Of a stretch of DNA of 64,000 nucleotides, positions 1 through 9,712 are shown piece by piece. A program made the position numbers and the translations under genes. Source of the stretch: Sphingopyxis sp. H115 (GTDB lineage: Bacteria > Pseudomonadota > Alphaproteobacteria > Sphingomonadales > Sphingomonadaceae); NCBI RefSeq assembly GCF_001468465.1, contig NZ_LNSA01000005.1, positions 62,001 to 126,000 on the forward strand. Direction: 5' to 3'. A model generated the notes under the pieces. The model made no database searches. It was not told the origin of the DNA and saw nothing but the letters and a program-made list of their open reading frames with translations. Numbering within the stretch: the stretch's first letter is position 1; every line of letters begins with the position of its first letter.

Positions 1-415
1 GCCAGTTCTCGCCTGACGGCAGCGTGACGTCGAACATGTGGATTTTGTCGTAACGGGCACGGATGCTGCCGTCGGCGGCGATGACATGGCTGCGGTTGAC
101 CCGCCGTTCGCCGTCGTCCGCCAGCAGCGGTATCGATCCCGAATGGAGCCACAGTCGGTGCTTTTGCGCCAGCGCTTGCAGCGCGGCAGGCCAGGGGCTG
201 TCGGCCTCGCGGGCGATGTGCGCGGCCGAGCGCGCGCGGTCGCGATCGAGCAGCAGGGACATTTCGGGCAGGAACGCCATGGCCGCGCCGCCGGCGGCCG
301 CGTCGGCCATCGCACGGTCGATGATTGCCAGATTGGCGGCGGGATCGATGCCGCTCGTCATCTGCACCAGTGCAGCGCGCGGGGAAGAGGGCGACGATCC
401 GGCTATGCTGTCCAT
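1..415 (-). CDS. Carbon-nitrogen hydrolase (nitrilase family), N-terminal part
   Basis: The first 138 codons of a nitrilase-superfamily amidohydrolase; the rest lies beyond the left edge. These enzymes hydrolyse amide or nitrile carbon-nitrogen bonds with a Glu-Lys-Cys triad. Visible are the N-terminal strand ALVQMTSGIDPAANL, the catalytic Glu51 in FLPEMS and the catalytic Lys124 in RYDKIHMFD; the Cys lies outside the window. The segment RRVNRSHVIAADG followed by the Lys motif is typical of the Nit branch (deaminated glutathione amidase and relatives), so that is the favoured substrate class, by inference. The ATG at 415 is the first start after an in-frame TAG about 9 bases upstream, so the start is secure. 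It is divergent from the M16 peptidase gene. Confidence 0.85.
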   Translation of the reverse strand, partial: MDSIAGSSPSSPRAALVQMTSGIDPAANLAIIDRAMADAAAGGAAMAFLPEMSLLLDRDRARSAAHIAREADSPWPAALQALAQKHRLWLHSGSIPLLADDGERRVNRSHVIAADGSIRARYDKIHMFDVTLPSGENW

Positions 416-503
416 CGCGTCTGGCTAAGCGCCTGCCGCGCCGAGGACAAGCGCCGCGCGACAGTTCAGTGGCCAGCAAGGTTCGAACGCGATAAGATAA
501 GCC

Positions 504-3464
504 ATGTTCCATCTCCCCGCATGCGCGTCGTCCTGTCCCGCCCGATCCTTTCTTTTTGCCGGAGCCGCCGCGATTTTGTCGCTCGCGGCCGTTGCCGCCC
601 AAGCGCAGGACCGCGCGCCGCCTGCCGCGCAAAGCGACGCCCGAAATGGCGACTGGCTCTATGCCGGCAGTGACATTCCGCGCGACAAGGCGTGGAAATT
701 CGGCGTATTGCCCAATGGCGTCCGCTATGCAGTGCGAAACAATGGTGTTCCGCCGGGTCAGGTGTCGATCCGTGTGCGGATGGACGTGGGCTCGATGTTC
801 GAGACCGATCGGGAACGCGGCTATGCGCATCTTCTCGAACATCTGACCTTTCGCGGCTCGGTCCATATTCCCGACGGCGAGGCGAAGCGCATCTGGCAAC
901 GTTTCGGCGTCACGTTCGGCAGCGATTCGAACGCGCAGACAACTCCGACGCAGACGGTCTACCAGCTGGACCTCCCCAGCGTCACGCCTGCCAACCTCGA
1001 CGAGAGCATGAAATTGCTGGCGGGCATGGTGCGCGAACCACGCATTTCCGAAGCCGCTGTGACCGCCGAACGTGGGGTCGTGATGTCCGAACTGCGCGAA
1101 TCCGACGGTCCGCAAAAACGCATCGGTGACCGCACGACGGCGCATCTGTTCGCCGGCCAGTTGCTCGGCGATCGTTCGCCGATCGGGACGAATGAATCGC
1201 TCGCGGCGGCGCGGGCCGATACGGTAAAGGCGTTTCACGATCGCTGGTATCGTCCCGACCGTGCCGTCGTCGTCATCTCGGGCGATGGCGATCCCGCCGA
1301 ATTCGAGCGGCTCGTGGCGAAATATTATGGCGACTGGAAAGCCGAAGGCCCCGCGCCTCAACAGCCGGATTTCGGCAAACCCGACCCGAAGGCGCAGGTG
1401 GCGACGGTCATTGTCGAACCCAACCAGCCGGTGTCGATCACGCTTGCCATGATCCGTCCATGGAAAAAGCGCGTCGATACGATTGAAAATACCCGGCGAC
1501 TCTATCTGGAATATCTGGCGCAGGCGCTCGTCAACCGGCGCCTTGAAAACCGGGCGCGCGAGGGCGGCAGCTATTTACTCGCCGGTGTTTCGCAGGAATA
1601 TATCAGCCGCAGCGCCGATGTGACCTCCGCCGTCATCTCGCCGATCGGCGACTGGAAAGTCGCGCTGGCGGACGTTCGCGGCGTCATCGCCGATGCGGTG
1701 ACGACGGCGCCTTCGCAGGCCGATATCGATCGTGAGGCGAACGAGGTCGAAGTCGCGCTGCGCAAGGAGCTGGAAAATGCGCGCAACGAACCGGGCGCGC
1801 GGCTGGCGGACGACCTGGTCCGCTCAGTGGACATAAACGAGGTCGTATCGACGCCGCAGGGCCAGGTCGACATGTTCGCCGCGATCCGGGCTTCGGCCAC
1901 GCCACAGGTCATGCTCGACATCAGCAAGGCGATTTTCAGCGCGCCGGTTTCGCGCATCGTGCTGACGACGCCGACCCCCATCGCGGGCGGCGAGGGTGCC
2001 TTGCTCGCGGCGCTGGCCGCGCCGGCGAAGGTTCGCGACGACCGGCTGGCCGCCCTGACCGCCGACTGGAGCCAGCTTCCGCCGATCGGCAAGCCGGGCA
2101 CGATCGTGTCGACGAACGCTACGGCGGGGTTGATGGCCGAACGGATCGAGTTCGCCAATGGCGTAACGGCCTTGATTTCCGATAACCGGATCGAACCGGG
2201 GAAGGTCCGCGTCAACGTCCGCTTCGGCACCGGCAATCGCAGCGTCGCGGCGGATGCGCCAAACCTGTTGTGGACGGGCGACTATGCGCTCAATGCCAGC
2301 GGCATCGGGCCGTGGGGGCTGCGCGAGATAGAACAGATCACCAATGGGCGGCAGATCCAGATGAACTTTTCGGTCGAAGACGATGCCTTTGAATTTTCGG
2401 CGGAAAGCAAGCCTGCCGACCTGGCCGACCAGATGAAGCTGATTGCCGCGAAGCTCGCCTTTCCGCGGTGGGACGCGACCGCGGTCGAACGGCTCCGCGT
2501 CGGCTATCTGACGGGCTACGACCTCAACGACGCGACACCCAATGCGGTGATCGACCGCGACCTGAAGGGGTGGCTGACGAACAATGACGCGCGCTGGACC
2601 GCGCCCGATAAGGCAGAGATCAGCGCTCTGACGCCTGCCGCTTTCCGCGCTTTCTGGGAGCCGCGGCTGGCGTCGGGACCGATTGAGGTCCAGCTGTTCG
2701 GGGATCTCTCTTCGGTCGATTATCGGAAAATTTTGTCCGAAACCATCGGCGCGCTGCCGGCGCGCAAGCCGATTGCGCCGCCGTCGGGGCAGGCGGTCGC
2801 CTTTGCGGAGCATAATGTCACCCCTGCTGTGGCCTATCACCGTGGCGACAAGGGACAGGCCGCCGCGATGACCGCGTGGCCGACGGGTGCAGGCACCGCC
2901 AATTCGCGCGACGCGCGCGGGATGGAGATATTGGCGGCGATCTTCAACGACCGGCTTTTCGACCGGCTGCGGGCCGAACAGGGCGCCAGCTATGGCCCCA
3001 TCGTCGACAGCCATTGGCCCACGGGGTTCGATAACAGCGGCGGCTATCTGCTCGTCGGAAGCCTGCTCGCGCCGAAGGATATCGACCGCTTCTATGCCAC
3101 CGCACGCGAGATCGCGGCGGACCTCGTCGCGAACCCGGTGGGCGCCGATGAACTGGCGCGCAATGCCGGTCCGATCTTCGAACAGGTCGCGCGGGCGACG
3201 ACGGGCAATGCCTATTGGATGCTTCTGCTCGAAGGCGCGACACGCGACCCCAGGGTGACGGAGGCGGCCTTGTCGATCGGGAAGGACATCAGCGGCGTAA
3301 CGCCCGCCGATATCCAGCGGCTGGCGCGCCAATATCTGACGCCCGACCGCCAGTGGTCGCTGGCGATCCTGCCTAAAGGCATGACGCTGGCCGACGCGTC
3401 GGCGCTGGGAAGGGCGTCGGCGCGGCCGGAATTGGCGGTAACGGCCGCTGCGGGCGGCCAGTAG
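504..3464 (+). CDS. Secreted M16 family zinc metallopeptidase (pitrilysin-like)
   Basis: A 986-residue two-half M16 peptidase. A signal peptide covers about residues 1-35 (hydrophobic core, then AQAQ), so the enzyme is periplasmic or exported. The N-terminal half has the inverted zinc motif HLLEH at 109-113, with the third ligand expected at Glu189 in TAERGVV, 76 residues later as is usual in the family. The C-terminal half is a second M16-like domain without the motif, as in clamshell-type M16 enzymes where it only shapes the chamber. The likely role is degradation of short peptides; the substrate is unknown. It starts 88 bp from the divergent nitrilase gene and ends 3 bp before the convergent antiporter gene. 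Confidence 0.9.
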   Translation: MFHLPACASSCPARSFLFAGAAAILSLAAVAAQAQDRAPPAAQSDARNGDWLYAGSDIPRDKAWKFGVLPNGVRYAVRNNGVPPGQVSIRVRMDVGSMFETDRERGYAHLLEHLTFRGSVHIPDGEAKRIWQRFGVTFGSDSNAQTTPTQTVYQLDLPSVTPANLDESMKLLAGMVREPRISEAAVTAERGVVMSELRESDGPQKRIGDRTTAHLFAGQLLGDRSPIGTNESLAAARADTVKAFHDRWYRPDRAVVVISGDGDPAEFERLVAKYYGDWKAEGPAPQQPDFGKPDPKAQVATVIVEPNQPVSITLAMIRPWKKRVDTIENTRRLYLEYLAQALVNRRLENRAREGGSYLLAGVSQEYISRSADVTSAVISPIGDWKVALADVRGVIADAVTTAPSQADIDREANEVEVALRKELENARNEPGARLADDLVRSVDINEVVSTPQGQVDMFAAIRASATPQVMLDISKAIFSAPVSRIVLTTPTPIAGGEGALLAALAAPAKVRDDRLAALTADWSQLPPIGKPGTIVSTNATAGLMAERIEFANGVTALISDNRIEPGKVRVNVRFGTGNRSVAADAPNLLWTGDYALNASGIGPWGLREIEQITNGRQIQMNFSVEDDAFEFSAESKPADLADQMKLIAAKLAFPRWDATAVERLRVGYLTGYDLNDATPNAVIDRDLKGWLTNNDARWTAPDKAEISALTPAAFRAFWEPRLASGPIEVQLFGDLSSVDYRKILSETIGALPARKPIAPPSGQAVAFAEHNVTPAVAYHRGDKGQAAAMTAWPTGAGTANSRDARGMEILAAIFNDRLFDRLRAEQGASYGPIVDSHWPTGFDNSGGYLLVGSLLAPKDIDRFYATAREIAADLVANPVGADELARNAGPIFEQVARATTGNAYWMLLLEGATRDPRVTEAALSIGKDISGVTPADIQRLARQYLTPDRQWSLAILPKGMTLADASALGRASARPELAVTAAAGGQ

Positions 3465-3467
3465 ACG

Positions 3468-5249
3468 CTAGCCGTCGCTGCCTGCAACGGGTCTGCGGGT
3501 GCGACGGATGCGCGGTTCCTGATCCAGCTTGCCCTTCGCCATGATGTCGTGCCGCATCTTTGCGCGGACGTCGTGAATCGACGCGATGACCGGTCCCATC
3601 GCGACGCCAAGGTCGATCAGCACCGCTTCCGCCAGTTGCAGCGAGCTTTCGAGCGTTTCAGGCACCGCATCGCTTGCCCCCGCCTGATAGAGCGCACCGG
3701 CATGGTCGGCGTCTCGCGCGCGGCTGATGATCGGCAAGGCCGGATATTTCTGCCGCAGCTGGCGGGTCATGCGAAGCTGCTGCACCGGATCGTCCATGGT
3801 GAGTACGATGGCCTGGGCATGCTCGATGCCGAGCTTGTCGAGGCTGCCCGGCCGCGCAACGTCGGCGAAGCGTACGCTGAAACCAGCGCGCCGCGCCGCC
3901 GCGACCGTATCTATGTCGGCATCGACCGCCACATAGGGACGGCCATGTTCGCGCAGCAATTCGGCGACGGTGTGCCCGACGCGCCCGAAACCGACGATCA
4001 CCGTGCGCCCCTCGGGCGTTTCGTCCTCCTGCGCATCTCCCGAACGCATTTCGATCCGCCGCGCGATGTCGTGACCGACCCGCGCCAGCAGCGGCGTGAT
4101 CGTCAGGCCGATCGCGGTGACGAGCTGCCAGAATTCGGCGGTATCGCGGCTGATGAGCTGCGCCTGCAGGGCAGTCGCAAGTACGATCAATGTGGTTTCG
4201 GACGGGCTCGACATGAGCAGGCCGACCTCGGCCGCAGTGCCGCGCCGCGCCGCGCCCGCAAAGCGCAGGAGCGCCGCAGTGACCACGGCCTTGACCAGCA
4301 CGACGCCGACGACCGCCATGACAAGCGAAGGCCATTGGCTCGCGATCGTCTGGAGGTTGAGCCCCATGCCGACGCTGATCAGGAACACACCGAGCGCAAG
4401 GCCCTTGAAGGGCGCGGTGATCGCTTCGACTTCCTCATGATATTCGGTTTCCGCGATCATCAACCCGGCGAGCAGCGCGCCGACGATCGGTGACAGGCCG
4501 ACCGCGGCGGTCGCCAGCGCGGCGACGATGACGACGAGCAGGCTCGCCGCAAGGAACAGCTCGGGATCCTTCGCGCGTGCCGCCTGCGCGAAGATTTTCG
4601 GGAGCAGGAACCAGCCGCCGATCGCGAGCGCTGCGACGACGAGCGCGCCCTGCCACAGCGTCGTCAGCAGCAGTTCGGCGCTGTCGCCGGAGGCGGCGGG
4701 GGAGAGTGCGGCGAGGATGAAGATGATCGGGACGAGCGCCAGATCTTCGAACAGCAGCATCGAGAAGGAGGCGCGGCCAACAGCCGACTTGGTTCCTGCG
4801 ATCGGGAGCACGAGCGCGGTCGAGGACAGAGCGAGCGCGATGCCAAGGCCGTAGGCGGACGCGAGCGGCTGGTCGCGGAACAACAGGATCGCCGACCCCA
4901 GGATTGCGCCGCCAAGCAGCAATTCGGCGGCGCCGATCCCAAAAACCAGCTTGCGAAGCTGCCACAAGCGCCGGAACGAAAGTTCCAGCCCGATCGAAAA
5001 GAGGAGCAAGACGATGCCGAATTCGGCGAACAGCGCGATATCCTCAGTCGAGGCGATCGTGACATGTTTCAGCCAAGGGTAGTCCGCGGCCAGCATGCCG
5101 AGCCCGGACGGGCCGACGAGCAGCCCGACGAGGATGAAGCCGATCACCGGCGAGATGCGGAACCGCGCGAAGGCGGGGATGACGACGCCCGCCGCGCCGA
5201 GAACCACGAGCGCGTTGCCGATAGCGGAGGTTTCTGTTTCGGATACCAT
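3468..5249 (-). CDS. Kef/YbaL-type monovalent cation:proton antiporter (CPA2) with TrkA-N domain
   Basis: A 593-residue inner-membrane antiporter of the CPA2 family. Residues 1-395 form about a dozen membrane segments, with motifs such as SPVIGFILVGLLVGPSGLG near 33-51 and LLLFSIGLELSFRRLW near 81-96. A cytoplasmic TrkA-N (RCK) domain follows from about 415, starting with the Rossmann motif VIVGFGRVG. RCK domains bind NAD(H) or nucleotides and gate K+ or Na+ efflux coupled to protons. The architecture matches E. coli YbaL and KefB/C, but the transported ion cannot be read from sequence. The gene converges on the M16 gene with only 3 bp between stop codons. It is upstream of icd's 3' end and on the same strand as icd, with a 63 bp gap. 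Confidence 0.88.
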   Translation of the reverse strand: MVSETETSAIGNALVVLGAAGVVIPAFARFRISPVIGFILVGLLVGPSGLGMLAADYPWLKHVTIASTEDIALFAEFGIVLLLFSIGLELSFRRLWQLRKLVFGIGAAELLLGGAILGSAILLFRDQPLASAYGLGIALALSSTALVLPIAGTKSAVGRASFSMLLFEDLALVPIIFILAALSPAASGDSAELLLTTLWQGALVVAALAIGGWFLLPKIFAQAARAKDPELFLAASLLVVIVAALATAAVGLSPIVGALLAGLMIAETEYHEEVEAITAPFKGLALGVFLISVGMGLNLQTIASQWPSLVMAVVGVVLVKAVVTAALLRFAGAARRGTAAEVGLLMSSPSETTLIVLATALQAQLISRDTAEFWQLVTAIGLTITPLLARVGHDIARRIEMRSGDAQEDETPEGRTVIVGFGRVGHTVAELLREHGRPYVAVDADIDTVAAARRAGFSVRFADVARPGSLDKLGIEHAQAIVLTMDDPVQQLRMTRQLRQKYPALPIISRARDADHAGALYQAGASDAVPETLESSLQLAEAVLIDLGVAMGPVIASIHDVRAKMRHDIMAKGKLDQEPRIRRTRRPVAGSDG

Positions 5250-5312
5250 AAGGGCCGACCTTATGCAGGCCGGCCCCGATTGGCTAGAGAGCTATCTCAA
5301 CGAATTTGCTTG

Positions 5313-6527
5313 TTAAGCGCCCATCTTCTTGTCGAGATTTTCAACGATCGCCTCGAAAAAGCCCTCGGTGGTCAGCCAATTCTGGTCAGGACCGATCAGC
5401 AACGCGAGATCCTTGGTCATCTTGCCGCTCTCGACCGTCGCGACGCAGACCTTTTCGAGATCGTCGGCAAATTTCACCAGCGCGGCATTATCGTCGAGCT
5501 TGCCGCGATGCTTGAGGCCGCCGGTCCACGCAAAGATCGACGCGATCGGGTTGGTCGAGGTCGCCTTGCCCTGCTGGTGCATGCGATAGTGGCGCGTGAC
5601 GGTGCCGTGCGCGGCTTCCGATTCGACCGTCTGGCCATCGGGGGTCATCAGGACGCTGGTCATCAGGCCGAGCGAGCCAAAGCCTTGCGCCACCGTGTCC
5701 GATTGAACGTCGCCGTCGTAATTCTTGCACGCCCAGACGAACTTGCCCGACCATTTGAGCGCCGAGGCGACCATATCGTCGATCAGGCGATGTTCGTAAA
5801 CAATGCCGACTGCGTCGAACTTCGCCTTGAATTCGGCCTGGAACACCTCCTCGAAGATGTCCTTGAAGCGCCCGTCATAGGCTTTCAGGATCGTGTTCTT
5901 GGTCGACAGATATACCGGCCATTCGCGGGCGAGACCATAGTTCAGGCTGGCGCGCGCGAAGTCGCGGATCGAATCATCGAGATTGTACATGCCCATCGCG
6001 ACGCCGGCCGAGGGGAATTGGAACACTTCCTCGTCAATCAGCGTGCCGTCCTCGCCCTCGAACACCAGGCGCAGCTTGCCGGGGCCGGGGACGCGGAAAT
6101 CGGTCGCCTTATACTGGTCGCCGAAGGCGTGGCGGCCGACGACGATCGGGTCGGTCCAGCCGGGGACGAGGCGCGGGACGTTGCGCATCACGATCGGTTC
6201 GCGGAACACCACGCCGCCCAGGATGTTGCGGATGGTGCCGTTCGGCGACTTCCACATCTTTTTCAGGCCGAATTCTTCGACGCGCGCCTCGTCGGGGGTG
6301 ATCGTCGCGCATTTGACGCCGACGCCATATTTCTTGATCGCGTTCGCGGCTTCGACGGTGATCTTGTCGTCGGTGCGGTCGCGTTCCTCGATGCCGAGGT
6401 CGTAATAATGAAGGTCGACATCAAGATAGGGGAGGATTAGCCGTTCGCGGATCCACTGCCAGATGATCCGGGTCATTTCGTCGCCGTCGAGTTCGACGAC
6501 CGGGTTGGCTACCTTGATCTTGCCCAT
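5313..6527 (-). CDS. icd: NADP-dependent isocitrate dehydrogenase
   Basis: A 404-residue TCA-cycle enzyme converting isocitrate to 2-oxoglutarate, CO2 and NADPH. It is the homodimeric eukaryote-like (subfamily II) type common in alphaproteobacteria, shown by the start [20 protein letters not shown], the stretch [19 protein letters not shown] with metal-binding Asp residues, and HGTVTRHYR at the NADP site. An open frame continues 23 codons further upstream, but the ATG at 6527 gives the family's standard N-terminus and has purine-rich AAGGAAAAAGG ahead of it, so I use it. It is divergent from psd with a 151 bp intergenic region. Malate synthase G is also in the window, so both the TCA cycle and the glyoxylate bypass are represented. 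Confidence 0.96.
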   Translation of the reverse strand: MGKIKVANPVVELDGDEMTRIIWQWIRERLILPYLDVDLHYYDLGIEERDRTDDKITVEAANAIKKYGVGVKCATITPDEARVEEFGLKKMWKSPNGTIRNILGGVVFREPIVMRNVPRLVPGWTDPIVVGRHAFGDQYKATDFRVPGPGKLRLVFEGEDGTLIDEEVFQFPSAGVAMGMYNLDDSIRDFARASLNYGLAREWPVYLSTKNTILKAYDGRFKDIFEEVFQAEFKAKFDAVGIVYEHRLIDDMVASALKWSGKFVWACKNYDGDVQSDTVAQGFGSLGLMTSVLMTPDGQTVESEAAHGTVTRHYRMHQQGKATSTNPIASIFAWTGGLKHRGKLDDNAALVKFADDLEKVCVATVESGKMTKDLALLIGPDQNWLTTEGFFEAIVENLDKKMGA

Positions 6528-6678
6528 GCTTTCAGCCTTTTTCCTTGGGGAGTCGGAGTTGCAGCGGGCCTTAGGCAAAGCGGGGCGATTGATCAACCGC
6601 CCCGTCGTTTTCGCGCGGGCAACGATCGGGTAGCCTTATCCATTGTCAGTATAGAAGCGGCACCCTAGAAGACTGGTC

Positions 6679-7413
6679 ATGTCCAATATCATATCATCGA
6701 ACCGGCCCGGCGGCGGCATCAAATGGCAATGGCCCTCGGTTCATCCCGAGGGACGCAAGTTCCTGCTGATCGCCGGAATTGTGACGCTCTGTTTCTGGCT
6801 GCTCGGCTGGGAAATCCTCGGCTGGCTGATGCTCGGCGTGACCATCTGGGTCGCCAGCTTCTTTCGCGATCCGGTACGCGTGACGCCGGTCGGTACCGAC
6901 CTGATCGTCGCGCCCGCCGATGGCTTGATCACCCAGATCGCGGAGGTCCCGCCGCCGCCCGAAATCGCCGGAGCCGACGGGCTGGGCGCGGCGCCGATGC
7001 TGCGCGTGTCGATTTTCATGAGCGTGTTCGACGTCCATATCAACCGGACGCCGATCGCCGGGGTGCTGCGCAAGCTTGTCTACATCCCGGGCAAGTTCGT
7101 GAACGCCGACCTCGACAAGGCGAGCGAAGAAAATGAGCGCCAGCATTTTGTTGTCGAGCGTCCCGATGGCGTCCGCATCGGTTTCACGCAGATCGCGGGC
7201 CTCGTGGCGCGGCGCATCATGCCGTTCGTGACCATGGGCAACGAACTCACCACCGGCCAGCGTGTCGGCCTCATTCGCTTCGGCAGCCGGGTCGACGTCT
7301 TTCTGCCCGCCGGCACGACGCCGCAGGTGCTGCTCGGGCAGCGCACGCTGGCGGGCGAGACGGTGATCGCGCGGATCGGCATTGCTGCGACGATCGAAGG
7401 CATCGGGCAGTAA
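6679..7413 (+). CDS. psd: Phosphatidylserine decarboxylase proenzyme
   Basis: A 244-residue pyruvoyl enzyme that makes phosphatidylethanolamine from phosphatidylserine at the inner membrane. It is the short PSD-A type. Membrane segments lie at about 28-62, followed by [10 protein letters not shown] and PADGLITQI. Self-cleavage is expected at Gly202-Ser203 in [11 protein letters not shown], where Ser203 becomes the pyruvoyl group. The pssA start codon lies 2 bp after the stop, so the two sequential enzymes of phosphatidylethanolamine synthesis are probably translationally coupled. Confidence 0.96.
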   Translation: MSNIISSNRPGGGIKWQWPSVHPEGRKFLLIAGIVTLCFWLLGWEILGWLMLGVTIWVASFFRDPVRVTPVGTDLIVAPADGLITQIAEVPPPPEIAGADGLGAAPMLRVSIFMSVFDVHINRTPIAGVLRKLVYIPGKFVNADLDKASEENERQHFVVERPDGVRIGFTQIAGLVARRIMPFVTMGNELTTGQRVGLIRFGSRVDVFLPAGTTPQVLLGQRTLAGETVIARIGIAATIEGIGQ

Positions 7414-7415
7414 GG

Positions 7416-8189
7416 ATGGCGGAAGACGGCCTGGTTCCGCGCGACGCCGAGCATCGTCGCATTGGCGGCATTCCGCTGCGCGCCTTTGCACCCAATGCGA
7501 TCACATTGCTGGCGTTGTGTTCAGGGCTGACTGGGGTTCGTTTCGCGATCGATGGCGAGTGGGCGGCCGCGATCACGATGATCATCGTCGCGGGCGTGCT
7601 CGACGGAATGGACGGGCGCATCGCGCGCCTGCTGCGCGCGCAAAGCAAATTTGGCGCCGAGCTGGATTCGCTTTCCGACGTCATCGCCTTTGGCGTGGCG
7701 CCGGCGATGATCCTGTTCTTCTGGTCGCTCGACGAAGCGCCGAAATTCGGCTGGACCGCTGCACTCGCGCTCGCGGTGTGCTGTGCGCTTCGCCTTGCGC
7801 GCTTTAATTCGCGCATGGATGCCGAGTTTCAGCCGCACAAGTCGGCGGGCTTCAACACCGGCATTCCTGCGCCGGCGGGCGCCGGCATGTCGTTCGTGCC
7901 CATCTATCTATGGCTGACGACGGGCAACGACCTGTTTCGCGAATGGTATGTCGTGATGCCTTGGGCGCTGGGTATTGCGATGCTGATGATCTCGGCAATC
8001 CCAACCTATAGCTGGGCGTCGATCCGGCTGCGCCGGTCGTGGCGGCTGTTTGCCCTGGCGGGGGTCGGCCTTCTCGGCGCTGCGCTTGTCACCGCGCCGT
8101 GGCTAACCCTGCTTGCGGTCTGCGCACTCTATGCCGCAACCTTGCCCTTTGGGCTAGCAAGCTATGCAAAGGTCAGGCGGCGCGGCTGA
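7416..8189 (+). CDS. pssA: CDP-diacylglycerol--serine O-phosphatidyltransferase
   Basis: A 257-residue integral membrane enzyme forming phosphatidylserine from CDP-diacylglycerol and serine, the step before Psd. The CDP-alcohol phosphotransferase signature is complete: Asp63, Asp66, Gly67, Ala70, Arg71, Gly80, Asp84 and Asp88 in DGMDGRIARLLRAQ and GAELDSLSD. Several further membrane helices follow to the C-terminus. The start is 2 bp after the psd stop. The 3' end overlaps the convergent small membrane protein gene by 17 bp. Its CDP-diacylglycerol substrate comes from CdsA, encoded about 5 kb downstream. Confidence 0.95.
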   Translation: MAEDGLVPRDAEHRRIGGIPLRAFAPNAITLLALCSGLTGVRFAIDGEWAAAITMIIVAGVLDGMDGRIARLLRAQSKFGAELDSLSDVIAFGVAPAMILFFWSLDEAPKFGWTAALALAVCCALRLARFNSRMDAEFQPHKSAGFNTGIPAPAGAGMSFVPIYLWLTTGNDLFREWYVVMPWALGIAMLMISAIPTYSWASIRLRRSWRLFALAGVGLLGAALVTAPWLTLLAVCALYAATLPFGLASYAKVRRRG

Positions 8190-8433
8190 GCGCCGGTTGT
8201 AGAGGGGAGGAAACGCGAACGCGGCGCGGGGCATCGCGGCGCGCCGGCGAATGGCGCAGCGTCAGTTTCTGAGGCGCGGGACCGGATTGCGGCGCGGTGT
8301 CGGCAGGAAAGGCTCCCTCGCCGAGCAAGGCCGAGAGAATCGCATTTTCGTTATTCTTGAGCATGCCCAGAATCACGGTGATACCCAGCCCGGCGGCGAG
8401 GGCAAAGAGGAGGGCGGCAGCGACCTGAACCAT
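8173..8433 (-). CDS. Small single-pass membrane protein, function unknown
   Basis: An 86-residue protein that I do not recognise. Residues 1-25 form one strongly hydrophobic helix (MVQVAAALLFALAAGLGITV onward). A short linker LKNNENAILSALLG follows, then a Pro/Arg-rich, very basic C-terminal half. The N-terminus looks like a signal anchor, not a cleaved signal. Codon third positions are GC-rich as in neighbouring genes, and a good ribosome site (AGGACA) lies 6 bases before the ATG, so I regard it as real. Upstream, at 8509-8523, is a GTTC-N7-GTTC sequence in the form of an alphaproteobacterial LexA operator. The gene converges on and slightly overlaps pssA. Confidence 0.65.
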   Translation of the reverse strand: MVQVAAALLFALAAGLGITVILGMLKNNENAILSALLGEGAFPADTAPQSGPAPQKLTLRHSPARRDAPRRVRVSSPLQPALSRAA

Positions 8434-8508
8434 GATCTTGTCCTTTCGGCTTTCTTGTGCGAAAGCTTTTGTTAACCAGCGACGGTTTTCGTGGGCTTTT
8501 TGTTCCGT

Positions 8509-8523
8509 GTTCCCGCTTTGTTC
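8509..8523. promoter_or_regulatory. Candidate LexA operator (GTTC-N7-GTTC)
   Basis: The sequence is GTTCCCGCTTTGTTC, a direct repeat of GTTC with exactly 7 bases between. This is the operator form known for LexA in alphaproteobacteria. Its edge lies 75 bp upstream of the small membrane protein start on the minus strand and 222 bp upstream of rpsB. Eight fixed bases will occur by chance about twice in a window this size counting both strands, so the match alone is not proof. Confidence 0.4.
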
Positions 8524-8683
8524 TCAAGTCATTTGCGACGAACCGAGTCGCTTTGTCGCCGAATTGAGGCGCGGTCGTCGCCGGCATCGATGGCAAGCCC
8601 GGCGGCAAACCCCTTGCTTTTGATGCGAAGGCCCGCTAACGGCCCGCCCATTCCACATGGAAGGCGCACATAACCGGTGCCGG

Positions 8684-8705
8684 GATCATCCGCTTGCGGA
8701 TCCCG
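8684..8705 (+). other. Hairpin in the rpsB leader
   Basis: GGGATC and GATCCC flank an 11-base loop in the transcribed leader region about 40 bp before the rpsB start. Ribosomal protein S2 commonly represses its own synthesis through the rpsB leader, but this stem is short and its role is inference only. Confidence 0.3.
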
Positions 8706-8745
8706 GTTCTTGCTTTCCAGAGGACCAACCGGAAGGAGAAAGACT

Positions 8746-9576
8746 ATGGCGGCACCTGTCGTCACGATGCAGAATCTTATCGAGGCTGGCGCCCACTTCG
8801 GCCACCAGACCCACCGCTGGAACCCGCGCATGAAGCCGTATATCTTCGGTGCGCGCAACGGCATCCACATTCTCGACCTGTCGCAGACCGTGCCGCTCTT
8901 CGCGCGCGCGCTCGACTTCATCGCTTCGACCTCGGCCGCCGGCGGCAAGGTGCTGTTCGTGGGCACCAAGCGCCAGGCGCAGGGCCCGATCGCCGACGCG
9001 GCTCGCGCGTCGGGGCAGCATTTCGTCAACCACCGCTGGCTGGGCGGCATGCTCACCAACTGGAAGACGATCTCGAACTCGATCAAGCGCCTCAAGACGC
9101 TCGAAGAGCAGCTCGCCGGCGACACCTCGGGCCTCACCAAGAAGGAAGTGCTCAACAAGACGCGCGAGCGCGACAAGCTGGAGCTCAGCCTTGGCGGGAT
9201 CCGCGACATGGGCGGCATTCCCGACGTGATGTTCGTGATCGACGCGAACAAGGAAGAGCTGGCGATCAAGGAAGCCAATGTCCTTGGTATCCCCGTCGTC
9301 GCGATCCTCGACTCGAACGTCTCGCCCGACGGCATCGCCTTCCCCGTCCCGGCGAACGATGACGCCGCGCGCGCCATCCGCCTCTATTGCGACGCGGTCG
9401 CCCAGGCGGCGACCCGTGGCGGCCAGCAGGCCCGTGCGAACCGCGGCGAAGATCTGGGTGCCGCCGTCGAACCGACCGCCGAGCCGGCGCTTGAGGAAGC
9501 CGCCGCTCCGGTGACCGAGGACGAACAGGTCCCCGCCGAAGCTGCCGCGGAAACCGAACGTCAGAGCGACGCATAG
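8746..9576 (+). CDS. rpsB: 30S ribosomal protein S2
   Basis: A 276-residue S2 protein of the small ribosomal subunit. The N-terminus [20 protein letters not shown] and the following [20 protein letters not shown] are diagnostic. An open frame exists upstream, but the ATG at 8746 has an excellent ribosome site (GGAAGGAG, 7 bases ahead) and gives the conserved start. The last 50 residues or so form a low-complexity Ala/Glu-rich acidic tail typical of alphaproteobacterial S2. It is followed by tsf, the usual rpsB-tsf pair, with a stable hairpin in the gap. Confidence 0.97.
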   Translation: MAAPVVTMQNLIEAGAHFGHQTHRWNPRMKPYIFGARNGIHILDLSQTVPLFARALDFIASTSAAGGKVLFVGTKRQAQGPIADAARASGQHFVNHRWLGGMLTNWKTISNSIKRLKTLEEQLAGDTSGLTKKEVLNKTRERDKLELSLGGIRDMGGIPDVMFVIDANKEELAIKEANVLGIPVVAILDSNVSPDGIAFPVPANDDAARAIRLYCDAVAQAATRGGQQARANRGEDLGAAVEPTAEPALEEAAAPVTEDEQVPAEAAAETERQSDA

Positions 9577-9593
9577 GCGTCCATTGGCATGAC

Positions 9594-9625
9594 GGGACGG
9601 TGCGGCGATAAACCCGCGCCGTCCC
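9594..9625 (+). terminator. Stable hairpin between rpsB and tsf
   Basis: A 12-bp stem pairs GGGACGGTGCGG with CCGCGCCGTCCC around an 8-base loop. No T-run follows. It is therefore more likely an attenuator or an mRNA-end stabiliser that lets rpsB transcripts outnumber tsf than a full terminator. This role is inferred from position. Confidence 0.5.
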
Positions 9626-9712
9626 GGTCATCACTTTGACTTATCACGCCGCCATGCGCGCGGCGGACAGCGGGCGCAACGCGAGCCTGCTGCTTTTGGA
9701 AAGGAACATCGC

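Larger units (their letters stand above)
8434..8745. other. 312 bp intergenic region between a small membrane gene and rpsB
   Basis: This stretch has no convincing gene. Its left part is AT-richer than the surroundings and holds the upstream region of the minus-strand small membrane protein, including the LexA-like site at 8509-8523. Its right part is the leader of rpsB. It includes a dyad, GGGATC ATCCGCTTGCG GATCCC, near 8684-8705, then the strong ribosome site GGAAGGAG. Confidence 0.6.

Noticed and set aside
1824-3332. A 502-codon open frame opposite the M16 peptidase
   Set aside because: The M16 frame has a signal peptide and zinc site. The reverse frame has none.
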